The translations under genes were made by a program, and so were the position numbers. Below, in pieces: positions 1 to 7,212 of a DNA stretch of 12,503 nt. The DNA comes from Govanella sp037189785 (GTDB lineage Bacteria; Pseudomonadota; Alphaproteobacteria; Sphingomonadales; Govanellaceae). Where the stretch lies: NCBI GenBank assembly GCA_037189785.1, contig JBBCIP010000043.1, positions 1 through 12,503 of the forward strand, written 5' to 3'. Every line of letters begins with the position of its first letter. Positions within the stretch are counted from its first letter, which is position 1. Under the pieces are notes generated by a model, which worked only from the letters and a program-made list of their open reading frames with translations, did no database searches and was not told the origin of the DNA.

Positions 1-57
1 GAAAGTCCCAAGTGCGGTTTTGATTTCAACCGGAATAATGACGGTGGTATGTGACAT
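1..57 (-). CDS. N-terminal fragment of an unidentified protein, cut by window edge
   Basis: An ATG at 57-55 on the minus strand opens a frame of 19 codons (MSHTTVIIPVEIKTALGTF) that runs to the window edge without a stop. It begins 12 bases after the hyuB stop codon, on the same strand, so it is probably the next gene of the hyu operon. The upstream bases (ACGGGCTAAATTT) give only a weak ribosome binding site. Nineteen residues are too few to name a family. The hydrophobic VIIPV run looks like a first beta strand of a soluble alpha/beta protein rather than a signal peptide. A third subunit or a further catabolic enzyme are both possible. Confidence 0.55.
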   Translation of the reverse strand, partial: MSHTTVIIPVEIKTALGTF

Positions 58-69
58 AAATTTAGCCCG

Positions 70-1746
70 TTATATCTCAAGCCCATATATGGTTTGAGCC
101 TGTTCAAGATCGATATATCCGTTTTTGAGATCATCCAGCACTTTTGCGCGGGATCTTTTCTTCGGGTCTCCGTAACCACCGCCGTTCGCGGTGATGATAT
201 GCAGCACATCACTTTTTGTTAACGCCAATTGTGAAACACTGGAATAGACGTGGTCTTGACCGTCCGCGTGGGCGATGCGCAAATAATTTCGGGATCCATC
301 ACGGCCGCCGCGCATGCCCCACGGTGGAACTTGCGTGCGGGTATATTGGGCTGTTACCCAACCGTCCTCATTTAAAAGGCGATACGCGATATGTAATCCT
401 TTTCCGCCGCGAAACTCACCTTCGCCACCCGGTTCGGAGTTTAATTGGTAGTGTTCGACAAAGATGCCATTGCGGGCTTCATTCACTTCCACGGGGCAAT
501 TATACGTTTCGCCATGGGATCCGCTGAATTGGGCGTTTTCGCCATCTTTAGTCGCGCCTGCGCCCCATCCGCCGGGTTCTGGTTCGATAAAATTATGCGG
601 CGCCCCAGTGAGCGGACGTTTGCCGCCGATCAAAGTTGCGCAGATCGAACAGAAGTGACCGGCGCTGATGCGATCATAAGCAACGCCGGACATCGCTTTC
701 CAAATAAGATCTGCCGAGCGGATTTTATTTTCATAATAAAGACCCATGGCGGCAGGACGACGGGCATTGAAGATACTGCCTTCGTTGCAAATGAGTTTGA
801 GCGGGCGGAAACTACCGGCATTGGCCCGTGTATCTGTGGCCGTAATGCCGCGGAAGATGATCTGTGCGCTGACCATGGTCGCATAATAAGAGGCATTATA
901 TGGCCCGCTATCTTGATCTGGATTGCCGCGGAAATCGACGATGAAGTCATCGTCGGTTATGGTTACTTTGACATGAATTCTGCGGCCATCATCGAGCCAG
1001 TCTTCGGCTTCATAAACACCCTTTGGAATGGTTTTGAGTGCTTTGCGAGACACCATCTCGCCATAGTCTAGAAAAGTTGCGATGGCATAGGTGACTGTAT
1101 CTTGGCCGTATTTATGCACCAAGTCCAAAAGCCGCTTGCGCCCGATCCGTAAGGCGGCAATGCCGGCCCACATATCGCCGATCGATTCCTGTGGATTGCG
1201 GATATTGCTGGTTAGAATGTCGTGAACGGCGGCAACCGGTTCGCCTTTCGCAAACAATTTCACTTCCGGCAGCAGCAAACCCTCTTGATATAATTCTTTG
1301 GCATTGGGATTGATGCTACCCGGCGACATACCGCCGACATCGACCCAATGACCTTTATTGGCGGTCCAGGCAATAATATCTTGGCCTGAAAATACCGGCA
1401 TGATCAAAACCACATCATTCATATGGCTGACCCCGCCGCGATAGGGATCGTTGGTGATAAAGATATCGCCATCATGAATGTCGTTGCGGGGGCCGAATTT
1501 CTCGATCACGGCTTTGACGCCCGGATCGAGCATGCCGATAAAGCTTGGAATCCCTGCGCCGGAATTGGCCAGATTGCCGTCCCCATCGGTAAGCGCCACG
1601 CCGAAATCGAGGACCTCGTAAATGACGGAGCTCATGGCGGTTCTGCGCATGGCGATGAACATTTCGTCGGCGATGGCTCCTAACGAATTCTGAATGATTT
1701 CGATTGTGATCGGATCTTGCAACGGTGTTAATAATAACTCAGCCAT
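70..1746 (-). CDS. hyuB: Hydantoinase B / oxoprolinase-family subunit (HyuB)
   Basis: Subunit B of a two-part ATP-dependent cyclic-amide hydrolase of the hydantoinase/5-oxoprolinase/acetone carboxylase superfamily. It works in the cytoplasm with HyuA: in this family A handles ATP and B carries a metal-dependent active site. The protein has 558 residues, a normal full length. Visible family motifs are NDPYRGGVSHMNDV (99-112), GHWVDVGG (132-139), a glycine-rich GGWGAGATKDGENA (392-405) and the C-terminal GGGYGDP (522-528). H108, D111, H133 and D136 are candidate metal ligands by position (inference). I start at the ATG at 1746-1744, which overlaps the hyuA stop by eight bases (ATGGCTGA) and has GAAGG upstream. 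A TTG five codons earlier lacks a binding site. The tight overlap indicates translational coupling with hyuA. The substrate cannot be told from sequence: hydantoins, 5-oxoproline, caprolactam-like lactams, or carboxylation of a ketone are all seen in relatives. Confidence 0.93.
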   Translation of the reverse strand: MAELLLTPLQDPITIEIIQNSLGAIADEMFIAMRRTAMSSVIYEVLDFGVALTDGDGNLANSGAGIPSFIGMLDPGVKAVIEKFGPRNDIHDGDIFITNDPYRGGVSHMNDVVLIMPVFSGQDIIAWTANKGHWVDVGGMSPGSINPNAKELYQEGLLLPEVKLFAKGEPVAAVHDILTSNIRNPQESIGDMWAGIAALRIGRKRLLDLVHKYGQDTVTYAIATFLDYGEMVSRKALKTIPKGVYEAEDWLDDGRRIHVKVTITDDDFIVDFRGNPDQDSGPYNASYYATMVSAQIIFRGITATDTRANAGSFRPLKLICNEGSIFNARRPAAMGLYYENKIRSADLIWKAMSGVAYDRISAGHFCSICATLIGGKRPLTGAPHNFIEPEPGGWGAGATKDGENAQFSGSHGETYNCPVEVNEARNGIFVEHYQLNSEPGGEGEFRGGKGLHIAYRLLNEDGWVTAQYTRTQVPPWGMRGGRDGSRNYLRIAHADGQDHVYSSVSQLALTKSDVLHIITANGGGYGDPKKRSRAKVLDDLKNGYIDLEQAQTIYGLEI

Positions 1747-3826
1747 GATGTGCGCCTTCAACCACTATATGAAGGTTGCCATAATCATCCACCGTGGCGG
1801 TTTGGCCGGGCAGAATGACGATGGTCGTACCGGGATCTTCGACAATGGCGGGGCCTTGGATGTGCATATCCGGTCCAAGGCGTGCGGTATCGTAAATGGT
1901 TGCTTGGTGTGTACCGTCCACATCGAAATCAACGGGACGCCACCCTTTGATTGCCCCCTCGATCGATTGGTTCTGGCGCGGAAGCTTAGGGATATCGGGT
2001 TTCGGGATATGGATCGTTGCGGTGATCTGATAGCTTACGATCTCCACATCGTTTGGTAGTCGATAGGTATATTCACGCTCGAAGTTATCATGAAAACTGT
2101 CGATGATCGATTGTACATTTTGATCGGTCAATTGATCCCCGGTAACTTTAACGGCGACACTATGTTCTTGGCCGATATAGCGGATATTGGCGTGGCGGGT
2201 GAACACGATATTGCCAGGGTTGAAGTCTTCAGCTTTGTATTCGGCCTTGGCATGATGTTCCATATCATCAAAAACCTGGCGAATGATTGCGGCGCTGTTT
2301 GGACCTAAGGGCGTAAGCTTGGTCATCACATAATCGCGCCGCAGGTCCGACATCAACATCCCGAATGCCGAAAAGACGGATGCATTGATTGGAATGATGA
2401 CTTTGGGAATGTTAAGTTCTCGGGCCAGGGTTGTTGCATGCATGGCGCCGCCACCGCCAAAGGCAATCATGGTGAAGTGGCGTGGGTCGTAGCCGCGATT
2501 GACGGACACCAGCTTTAAGGCGTTTATCATATTGTGATTGGCAATACGAATGACGCCGCGCGCCGTTTCTTCGACCGATAAATGCAAATGGTCTGCAATG
2601 GGTTGGAAGGCATTATGCACGGCATCCATATCGGCTTTGCGCTGACCACCCATAAAATAATTGGGATCAATGCGGCCGGTTACCAAATTGGCGTCGGTTG
2701 TTGTCGGCTTCGATCCGCCACGGCCATAAGCAGCTGGGCCCGGAACGGCGCCAGCGCTTTCCGGTCCGACATGGAGCTTGCCATAATCATCGACCCAGGC
2801 AATGCTGCCGCCGCCATTCCCGATTTCAACAATATCGACAACCGAGGCCATGATCGGATACCCCGCGCTTTTGGCGTTTTTTTCGATCATGTATTGGGTG
2901 GTGACACGGACTTCGCCATTGTCGATCAAGGAACATTTGGCGGTCGTGCCACCGATGTCGAAAGCAATGATGTTGGGGATGCCGAGTAACTGGCCCAATT
3001 CCGCAGCCGCCCGCACACCACTGGCCGGGCCGGATTCGACCAAAGAAACGGGTTTGCTTTTGGCTGATCCGACGGTATCTATTCCGCCATTGGATTGCAT
3101 GATAAAGGGCGAGCGTTGTAACCCATTCTGCCGTAACTTTTGATCAAGAGCATCAAGATAGCGTTCGGTCAAAGGTTGGACATAGGCCGATAGAACCGTG
3201 GTGTTGCTGCGTTCATATTCCCGCCATTCCCGGGTGATTTGATGAGAAGCCACAACGGCGACGTCTGGCCAATATTTTTTGACCTCATCATAAATCGCAA
3301 TTTCATGACTGGGATTGGCATAAGAATGAAGGAGACAAATAGCAATAGCCTCAACACCATCTTTTTGAAAATCGTCAAGGATTGGTTTTATCGTGGTGAG
3401 ATCTATGGCGCTATGAACATGACCGTCATAGGTCATCCGTTCCTTCACTTCGCGGCGCAAATAGCGCGGCACGAATGGCGGCGGCTTTTTATAAAGCAAG
3501 TTGAAAAAATCAGGCCTATTGCCGCGGGCGATTTCTAAGACATCCCGGAAACCTTGGGTGGTGATCAGGCCGGTTTTAACACCCTTCCGTTCGGTTAAGG
3601 CGTTGATGACAACGGTTGAGCCGTGGGCGAAAAAAGTTATATCCGACATCGTCAGGCCGGATTTCTCCAAAGCATCCATCACGCCTTTTTCAAAATTCGG
3701 CGGTGTGGTGTCTGTTTTCGTGCACTGCATCGCTTCGAGCCGGCCGGTGGTGCGATCAAGTTTGTAATAAATAAGATCTGTGAACGTACCGCCGACATCC
3801 GTTGCGACGCGATAAACAAAAGTCAT
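1739..3826 (-). CDS. hyuA: Hydantoinase A / oxoprolinase-family ATP-binding subunit (HyuA)
   Basis: ATP-using subunit that partners HyuB. From the ATG at 3826 it has 695 residues, typical of bacterial HyuA. Domain order is Hydant_A_N (about 4-185), with the first phosphate-binding signature DVGGTFTD at 10-17 and HGSTVVINAL at 68-77. A Hydantoinase_A core (about 205-495) follows, with the second ASKHA-type signature FDIGGTTAK at 289-297, EIGNGGGSIAW at 334-344, GPESAGAVPGPAAYG at 354-368 and AFGGGGAMHA at 455-464. The C-terminal domain (about 510-690) carries RYIGQEHSV at 549-557. All expected ATP-site motifs are present, so it should be active. The frame is also open five codons further to a TTG at 3841, but that stretch encodes the ribosome binding site. 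The neighbouring racemase-family and peptidase genes favour a cyclic-amide hydrolase over an acetone-type carboxylase. That is inference. Confidence 0.94.
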   Translation of the reverse strand: MTFVYRVATDVGGTFTDLIYYKLDRTTGRLEAMQCTKTDTTPPNFEKGVMDALEKSGLTMSDITFFAHGSTVVINALTERKGVKTGLITTQGFRDVLEIARGNRPDFFNLLYKKPPPFVPRYLRREVKERMTYDGHVHSAIDLTTIKPILDDFQKDGVEAIAICLLHSYANPSHEIAIYDEVKKYWPDVAVVASHQITREWREYERSNTTVLSAYVQPLTERYLDALDQKLRQNGLQRSPFIMQSNGGIDTVGSAKSKPVSLVESGPASGVRAAAELGQLLGIPNIIAFDIGGTTAKCSLIDNGEVRVTTQYMIEKNAKSAGYPIMASVVDIVEIGNGGGSIAWVDDYGKLHVGPESAGAVPGPAAYGRGGSKPTTTDANLVTGRIDPNYFMGGQRKADMDAVHNAFQPIADHLHLSVEETARGVIRIANHNMINALKLVSVNRGYDPRHFTMIAFGGGGAMHATTLARELNIPKVIIPINASVFSAFGMLMSDLRRDYVMTKLTPLGPNSAAIIRQVFDDMEHHAKAEYKAEDFNPGNIVFTRHANIRYIGQEHSVAVKVTGDQLTDQNVQSIIDSFHDNFEREYTYRLPNDVEIVSYQITATIHIPKPDIPKLPRQNQSIEGAIKGWRPVDFDVDGTHQATIYDTARLGPDMHIQGPAIVEDPGTTIVILPGQTATVDDYGNLHIVVEGAHHG

Positions 3827-3830
3827 CTTT

Positions 3831-3836
3831 TCCTCT
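3831..3836 (-). promoter_or_regulatory. Ribosome binding site fixing the hyuA start
   Basis: On the minus strand AGAGGA sits four bases before ATG at 3826-3824 (AGAGGAAAAGATG). This is the best start signal in the region. It places translation at this ATG rather than at the in-frame TTG at 3841. Confidence 0.75.
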
Positions 3837-3877
3837 GGCAATCCGAATATATTAATACTGACACAGTGGTGCAGATC

Positions 3878-3897
3878 ACGGTTTTCTAACGGTTTTC
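3878..3897. repeat. Tandem direct repeat upstream of hyuA, candidate operator
   Basis: ACGGTTTTC occurs twice in perfect copy at 3878-3886 and 3889-3897, with a start-to-start distance of 11 bases, about one helical turn. It lies 52-71 bases upstream of the hyuA ATG, between the XRE-cupin regulator gene and hyuA. Two sites on one face of the helix would suit a DNA-binding dimer, so this is a candidate operator. That is inference from placement only. Confidence 0.4.
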
Positions 3898-3905
3898 CTT
3901 TGCGT

Positions 3906-3915
3906 AATACGTATT
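3906..3915. promoter_or_regulatory. 10-base palindrome, candidate operator upstream of hyuA
   Basis: AATACGTATT is a perfect palindrome 80-89 bases upstream of the hyuA ATG and just beyond the 9-base direct repeats. XRE-family dimers usually bind short inverted repeats, which makes it a plausible target for the adjacent regulator. No matching copy was found by eye upstream of the regulator gene itself or the receptor gene. Confidence 0.3.
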
Positions 3916-3992
3916 CTCATACGACACTGGGAAAATGCGTTGTTAGACAAGCCTTCTAAACGTCGAACCGTCGTTGTACTCTTGGCTCTATT

Positions 3993-4595
3993 TCAACTGC
4001 GTTTTTTGGGGAATAAAATAACCGATCCCACCCATAAAATTTCCGCAGCCTTCTTCTCGTCATTGTTCAATTCAAGTGGGTTCAGTAAGTCGTAATGCAT
4101 ACTGTCGCCTGGATTAAGGATAAATTTTTCCCCACGATATTCACCGTGTACCTTGCCTTTAAGGATATAGAGAAATCCTTCACCCTCGTGACCTTCCTGA
4201 TTGCGGCCGGTCAATGATCTGTGATTGGGGGGTAAGATAAAAATAAATGGTTCAAGTTTTTGCTGGGGGAAGGGATTGCTGAGGCGAATGTACGTAATTG
4301 GCGAGTCAACTTCGATATATTCCGGGTCATCGCCGCGATGAATGATTTTTTCTTCCTGACTGGCCGTTACGAAATAATTCATATCGACTTCGAGGGATTC
4401 AGAAAGTTGCAACAGGGACATGATCGACGGGGTAGTTTTCCCGCGTTCAACTTGGGAAATAAAAGCGACGGAAAGTCCGGAACGATCAGCCAATTCTTGC
4501 AGCGTTAGGGATAAAGATTTGCGTCTTTCTCTTACCGCCGGTCCGATGTTGATCCGATATTTTTGCGCTTTAGTCATTGTTGATGCGTTTGCCAT
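3993..4595 (-). CDS. XRE-family transcriptional regulator with C-terminal cupin domain
   Basis: A 200-residue regulator built like PuuR-type proteins. An N-terminal helix-turn-helix of the Cro/C1 type (about 17-72; RERRKSLSLTLQELADRSG followed by SVAFISQVERGKTTPS) binds DNA. A C-terminal cupin barrel (about 115-190) should sense a small ligand. Cupin motif 1 is seen around H136 and E138 (EGHEGEGFLYILKG) and motif 2 as NPGDSMHYD with H167. The start is the ATG at 4595 with a weak AAAGA upstream; a second ATG at 4577 would remove only six residues. It lies on the same strand as hyuA, 166 bases upstream, and is separated from the receptor gene by a terminator, so it can be transcribed alone or read into hyuAB. 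Control of hyuAB, and perhaps of the receptor and transporter, is the likely role, inferred from position. Its ligand is unknown. Confidence 0.92.
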   Translation of the reverse strand: MANASTMTKAQKYRINIGPAVRERRKSLSLTLQELADRSGLSVAFISQVERGKTTPSIMSLLQLSESLEVDMNYFVTASQEEKIIHRGDDPEYIEVDSPITYIRLSNPFPQQKLEPFIFILPPNHRSLTGRNQEGHEGEGFLYILKGKVHGEYRGEKFILNPGDSMHYDLLNPLELNNDEKKAAEILWVGSVILFPKKRS

Positions 4596-4675
4596 GTCTT
4601 TACAAATTTAACTTTCTCACTATTACCAGAATTTTGTTCTCGGCTTAACTGTTATTTGTCCTCAAACTTAAAAAG

Positions 4676-4715
4676 AACAGGTGGTTGGCTATCGAATGCT
4701 AATCAACCACCTGTT
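4676..4715 (-). terminator. Intrinsic terminator of the TonB-dependent receptor gene
   Basis: AACAGGTGGTTG at 4676-4687 pairs perfectly with CAACCACCTGTT at 4704-4715: a 12-bp stem with a 16-base loop. Read on the minus strand the stem is followed by CTTTTTAAG, giving a short U-run. It begins 39 bases after the receptor stop codon and separates that transcript from the regulator gene. Confidence 0.85.
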
Positions 4716-4754
4716 AGTCAAGCGCGTTCCTTTCAGCCCATGATCGTCTTTGTC

Positions 4755-6974
4755 CTAGAAACTATAGGTGACATCGACACCATAGGTGCGTGGTTCAGCA
4801 GGAAAAGCAAAGCCGCCTGCAACGAATTCAGCATTGTACCGTTTATCGAACACATTCTTCATCCATCCGGCCACTTCCCAAACACCATCAGTGTCGCCGA
4901 GGCCGATACGGATTTCTGTCAGATCCACTGTACTGCGAGCGCCGTTATTGGCCACATCCCAGTATTGTCGGCCCATTTGTTGCCAGTCGACACGGAAGCG
5001 GGATTGTAAGGAGTCAGTGAGCGGCTGCGTGTATTGAATCCCAGCGTTCAAACCAAGTTTTGGAACATAAGGAGCTTTGTTGCCAACCGTTGCGGGGGAC
5101 GCGGAATAGGCTTTGATCTTGCTATTGGTGTAACCGATGCCACCAAAGATTTCCAAGCCTTGCATCGGTCGTGCATGCAGTTCAATTTCAAAGCCTTTGA
5201 GATCCACCTTGTCGATATTGGTCACGATTTGAGCAGCAGCGGACGGGATGAACGAGAAAAATTGTTCGTTCTCGAATTCGGTGTAGAAGAACGCGCCATT
5301 GATCGTCACCATGCGATCAAAGAATTGCGACTTCCAGCCTATTTCGTATCCGGTTGAATCTTCTTGTTTATAGTCGTCCTGAACCAATGTGTTGGGATCG
5401 GTCAACAACGCCCGGGCCCGGACTCCGTTCTGATTAAAGCCGCCGCTGCGGAAGCCTTTGGCATAGCTTGCATAGACCGAAGAAGAATCGTTAATCGAAT
5501 AGCGTAATGTGACTTTAGGCTGAAAACTATCAAACGTTCTTTCCCTGCTCAGCCCAGATGTGGTTGAGAACGCGGGTGGAGCAACGTCGGTTTGCTTACG
5601 TTTATCCTTGTCGTAGCGAATAGCCGCGGACAATTCCAATTGATCTGTGATGTCGAAATTGAATTGACCGAAAAATGCATAAGCTTTTTGATCATTTTCA
5701 TCTTGGAACGCGGTGAGTGTTGGGTTTTGACTGGTTGGCCCATTGATACCCAACAATATGCCTTGGCCGAGATCTTGGCCGGTGTTCCGGTTGATGTAGC
5801 GATCTGTACGCAGGTAATAAGCGCCAAAGATATAACGGAACCGTTGCTCGCCATTGGATGTAAAGCGAAGTTCTTGGCTTTTCGACTTAATGTCGCGTTC
5901 GGCTGCTTGTGTGGTGCCTAGAGTTCGGGTGTAGGGAGAGTTATCGGCTTTGGTCCACTCATTAACCCAATCATAAGCACTGACCGATGTTAATGTTCCT
6001 AAATCGAAGTCCCAATCTAGTTTTAAAGACGCTGTGAAAATTTTACGCAAACCTTCACCACGATTGTTAGACTCGATCGGTGGTCCGATATCATCCGGAT
6101 GCGATGTGTTCGGTGATGTCAGGCCAAAATTATAATTACCATTGATGTCCCGGTTATTGCGGACAAAGTACAAGGCCCCACCGCTGGTTTCACCGTAACC
6201 AATACGAAAATCGGCCCGGAAATTTTCGGTTGGTTTAAAGATAAGGCGCACCCGACCGCTTTGATCTTGATAATAATCGGCAGCTTGGTTCAGGAAAACA
6301 TTTTGTAGATGACCGTTATGGCTTTTATGTGATCCCGATATGCGGGCGAACAGTTTGTCTTTGATAAGTGGCCCACTGACGCTGGCCTGCGCTTTGATCA
6401 AACCATCATCCCCGGCCCCCAGCATGATTTTGCCGTTGAAGTCATTGCCGGGCTCTTTGGTTTTAATGACAATCGCGCCCCCAATGGCATTTCGCCCATA
6501 CAAAGCGCCTTGTGGTCCTTTCAATACTTCAATTTGTTTAACGTCGAACAGTTCTTGATTGAATTGACGGGCTTCGGTTTGCAAGACGCCATCGACAACA
6601 ATTGCAACAGGTGATTCGCCGTTTCTCACTTGCGATAAACCGCGAATGGTGATGAAGCTGACCCCGGCACTATCGGTTTCCACAATGGAAACATTTGACG
6701 TCATGTTGATGAAGTCTGCCGGCGTTTCTATGCCTGCATTTTGAAGATCGGTTTCTGTAAACGCGGTGACCGCAACCGGAACCTGTTGTAAGCTTTCACT
6801 GCGCTGACGGGCGATAACGGTAATTTCTTCAATTTGGAGGACATTTTTATCGGATGGTTCTGCCGCGACCGCGGTCGTTGCCATATTCAGACCAACAGTC
6901 AGGCCCGATGATAAAGTCGATAGTAGTATAATTGCAGTCGTTTTGTACAAACTGCGTTGAAAAGCAGGCTGCAT
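4755..6974 (-). CDS. TonB-dependent outer-membrane receptor
   Basis: Full-length 739-residue receptor for energy-driven uptake across the outer membrane. A signal peptide is visible (basic MQPAFQRSLYK, hydrophobic segment to about residue 34, probable cut after AVAA at 38). A TonB-box-like IEEITVIA follows at 48-55. The plug domain (about 62-175) has VPVAVTAFTETDL, ITIRGL, VDGV and the hallmark IEVLKGPQGALYGRNAIGGAI near 148-168. The rest is a beta-barrel rich in alternating aromatic strands, ending in GVDVTYSF with the terminal phenylalanine needed for outer-membrane assembly. The start ATG at 6974 has AGGGAGAG close upstream. The family includes siderophore receptors, but in this gene context an organic nutrient (peptide-like or cyclic amide) is more likely than iron. 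That is inference; the barrel sequence does not identify the ligand. Confidence 0.96.
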   Translation of the reverse strand: MQPAFQRSLYKTTAIILLSTLSSGLTVGLNMATTAVAAEPSDKNVLQIEEITVIARQRSESLQQVPVAVTAFTETDLQNAGIETPADFINMTSNVSIVETDSAGVSFITIRGLSQVRNGESPVAIVVDGVLQTEARQFNQELFDVKQIEVLKGPQGALYGRNAIGGAIVIKTKEPGNDFNGKIMLGAGDDGLIKAQASVSGPLIKDKLFARISGSHKSHNGHLQNVFLNQAADYYQDQSGRVRLIFKPTENFRADFRIGYGETSGGALYFVRNNRDINGNYNFGLTSPNTSHPDDIGPPIESNNRGEGLRKIFTASLKLDWDFDLGTLTSVSAYDWVNEWTKADNSPYTRTLGTTQAAERDIKSKSQELRFTSNGEQRFRYIFGAYYLRTDRYINRNTGQDLGQGILLGINGPTSQNPTLTAFQDENDQKAYAFFGQFNFDITDQLELSAAIRYDKDKRKQTDVAPPAFSTTSGLSRERTFDSFQPKVTLRYSINDSSSVYASYAKGFRSGGFNQNGVRARALLTDPNTLVQDDYKQEDSTGYEIGWKSQFFDRMVTINGAFFYTEFENEQFFSFIPSAAAQIVTNIDKVDLKGFEIELHARPMQGLEIFGGIGYTNSKIKAYSASPATVGNKAPYVPKLGLNAGIQYTQPLTDSLQSRFRVDWQQMGRQYWDVANNGARSTVDLTEIRIGLGDTDGVWEVAGWMKNVFDKRYNAEFVAGGFAFPAEPRTYGVDVTYSF

Positions 6975-7113
6975 GTATCTCTCCCTGGCATAGCAATATA
7001 GGAATTTGGAGAGCTTGAGCCCCCGCTTCCCCCTTTAAATTCCACTTAAAACTACGCGCTGATTATTTTATTTTTATAGGATAGCATAATTTTCACTGAT
7101 TTCATCATAAATT

Positions 7114-7143
7114 TTGATATAAAAGAATTTATGGCAATAATAT
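7114..7143 (+). promoter_or_regulatory. Candidate sigma-70 promoter for MFS-pepQ
   Basis: TTGATA at 7114-7119 matches the -35 consensus in five of six bases. It is followed by AATAAT at 7136-7141 (16-base spacer, five of six matches to TATAAT), with an overlapping alternative TAATAT at 7138-7143 (18-base spacer). This would give a leader of about 60 bases before the GTG start at 7213. Confidence 0.45.
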
Positions 7144-7185
7144 GCGGCTTGCTGTACAGTGTGTGAGAGTATTCATCTTATCAGA

Positions 7186-7200
7186 ACAATTTAAAGTTGT
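7186..7200. promoter_or_regulatory. Inverted repeat in the MFS leader, candidate operator
   Basis: ACAATTTAAAGTTGT is a 15-base imperfect palindrome: six of the seven base pairs around the central A are Watson-Crick and one is G-T. It lies between the candidate promoter and the ribosome binding site of the transporter gene, a typical repressor position. Binding is inference. Confidence 0.3.
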
Positions 7201-7212
7201 AGAGAGGGGCGC

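Larger units (their letters stand above)
6975..7212. promoter_or_regulatory. Divergent intergenic region between receptor and MFS transporter
   Basis: A 238-base gap holds the promoters of two divergent genes. The central part (about 7040-7140) is very AT-rich. Next to the receptor is a C-rich stretch (7020-7033) flanked by an inverted repeat GGAATTT (7001-7007) and AAATTCC (7037-7043). I see a likely promoter toward the transporter (separate entry) but no convincing -35/-10 pair toward the receptor. No small ORF or RNA gene is evident. Confidence 0.6.

Noticed and set aside
445..1071. Plus-strand open frame of 208 codons inside hyuB
   Set aside because: It lies wholly antisense to a well-supported hyuB with conserved motifs, has no good ribosome binding site, and its translation resembles no family. 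It is a shadow frame of the opposite strand.
1747..1761. TTG start giving a five-residue longer HyuB
   Set aside because: No binding site precedes it, whereas the ATG at 1746 has GAAGG upstream and the classic coupled overlap with the hyuA stop.
1739..3826. HyuA/HyuB as acetone or acetophenone carboxylase subunits
   Set aside because: Not excluded, but no gamma-type subunit is visible and the racemase and peptidase neighbours favour cyclic-amide hydrolysis. Kept as an alternative only.
3827..3841. TTG start giving a five-residue longer HyuA
   Set aside because: The extra codons overlap the AGAGGA ribosome binding site of the ATG at 3826, and the family fold starts right after that ATG.
3961..3973. 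Possible terminator hairpin after the regulator gene
   Set aside because: CGTCGAACCGTCG is a short direct repeat (CGTCG twice), not an inverted one, so it cannot form a stem; no T-run follows.
4755..6974. Receptor as a siderophore/iron uptake protein
   Set aside because: The plug and barrel do not specify the ligand, and no siderophore biosynthesis, reductase or Fur-box-like site was seen nearby. The context is catabolic.
7161..7176. CRP-like site in the MFS promoter region
   Set aside because: Only one half (TGTGA) fits; the other half, TCATC, differs too much from TCACA.
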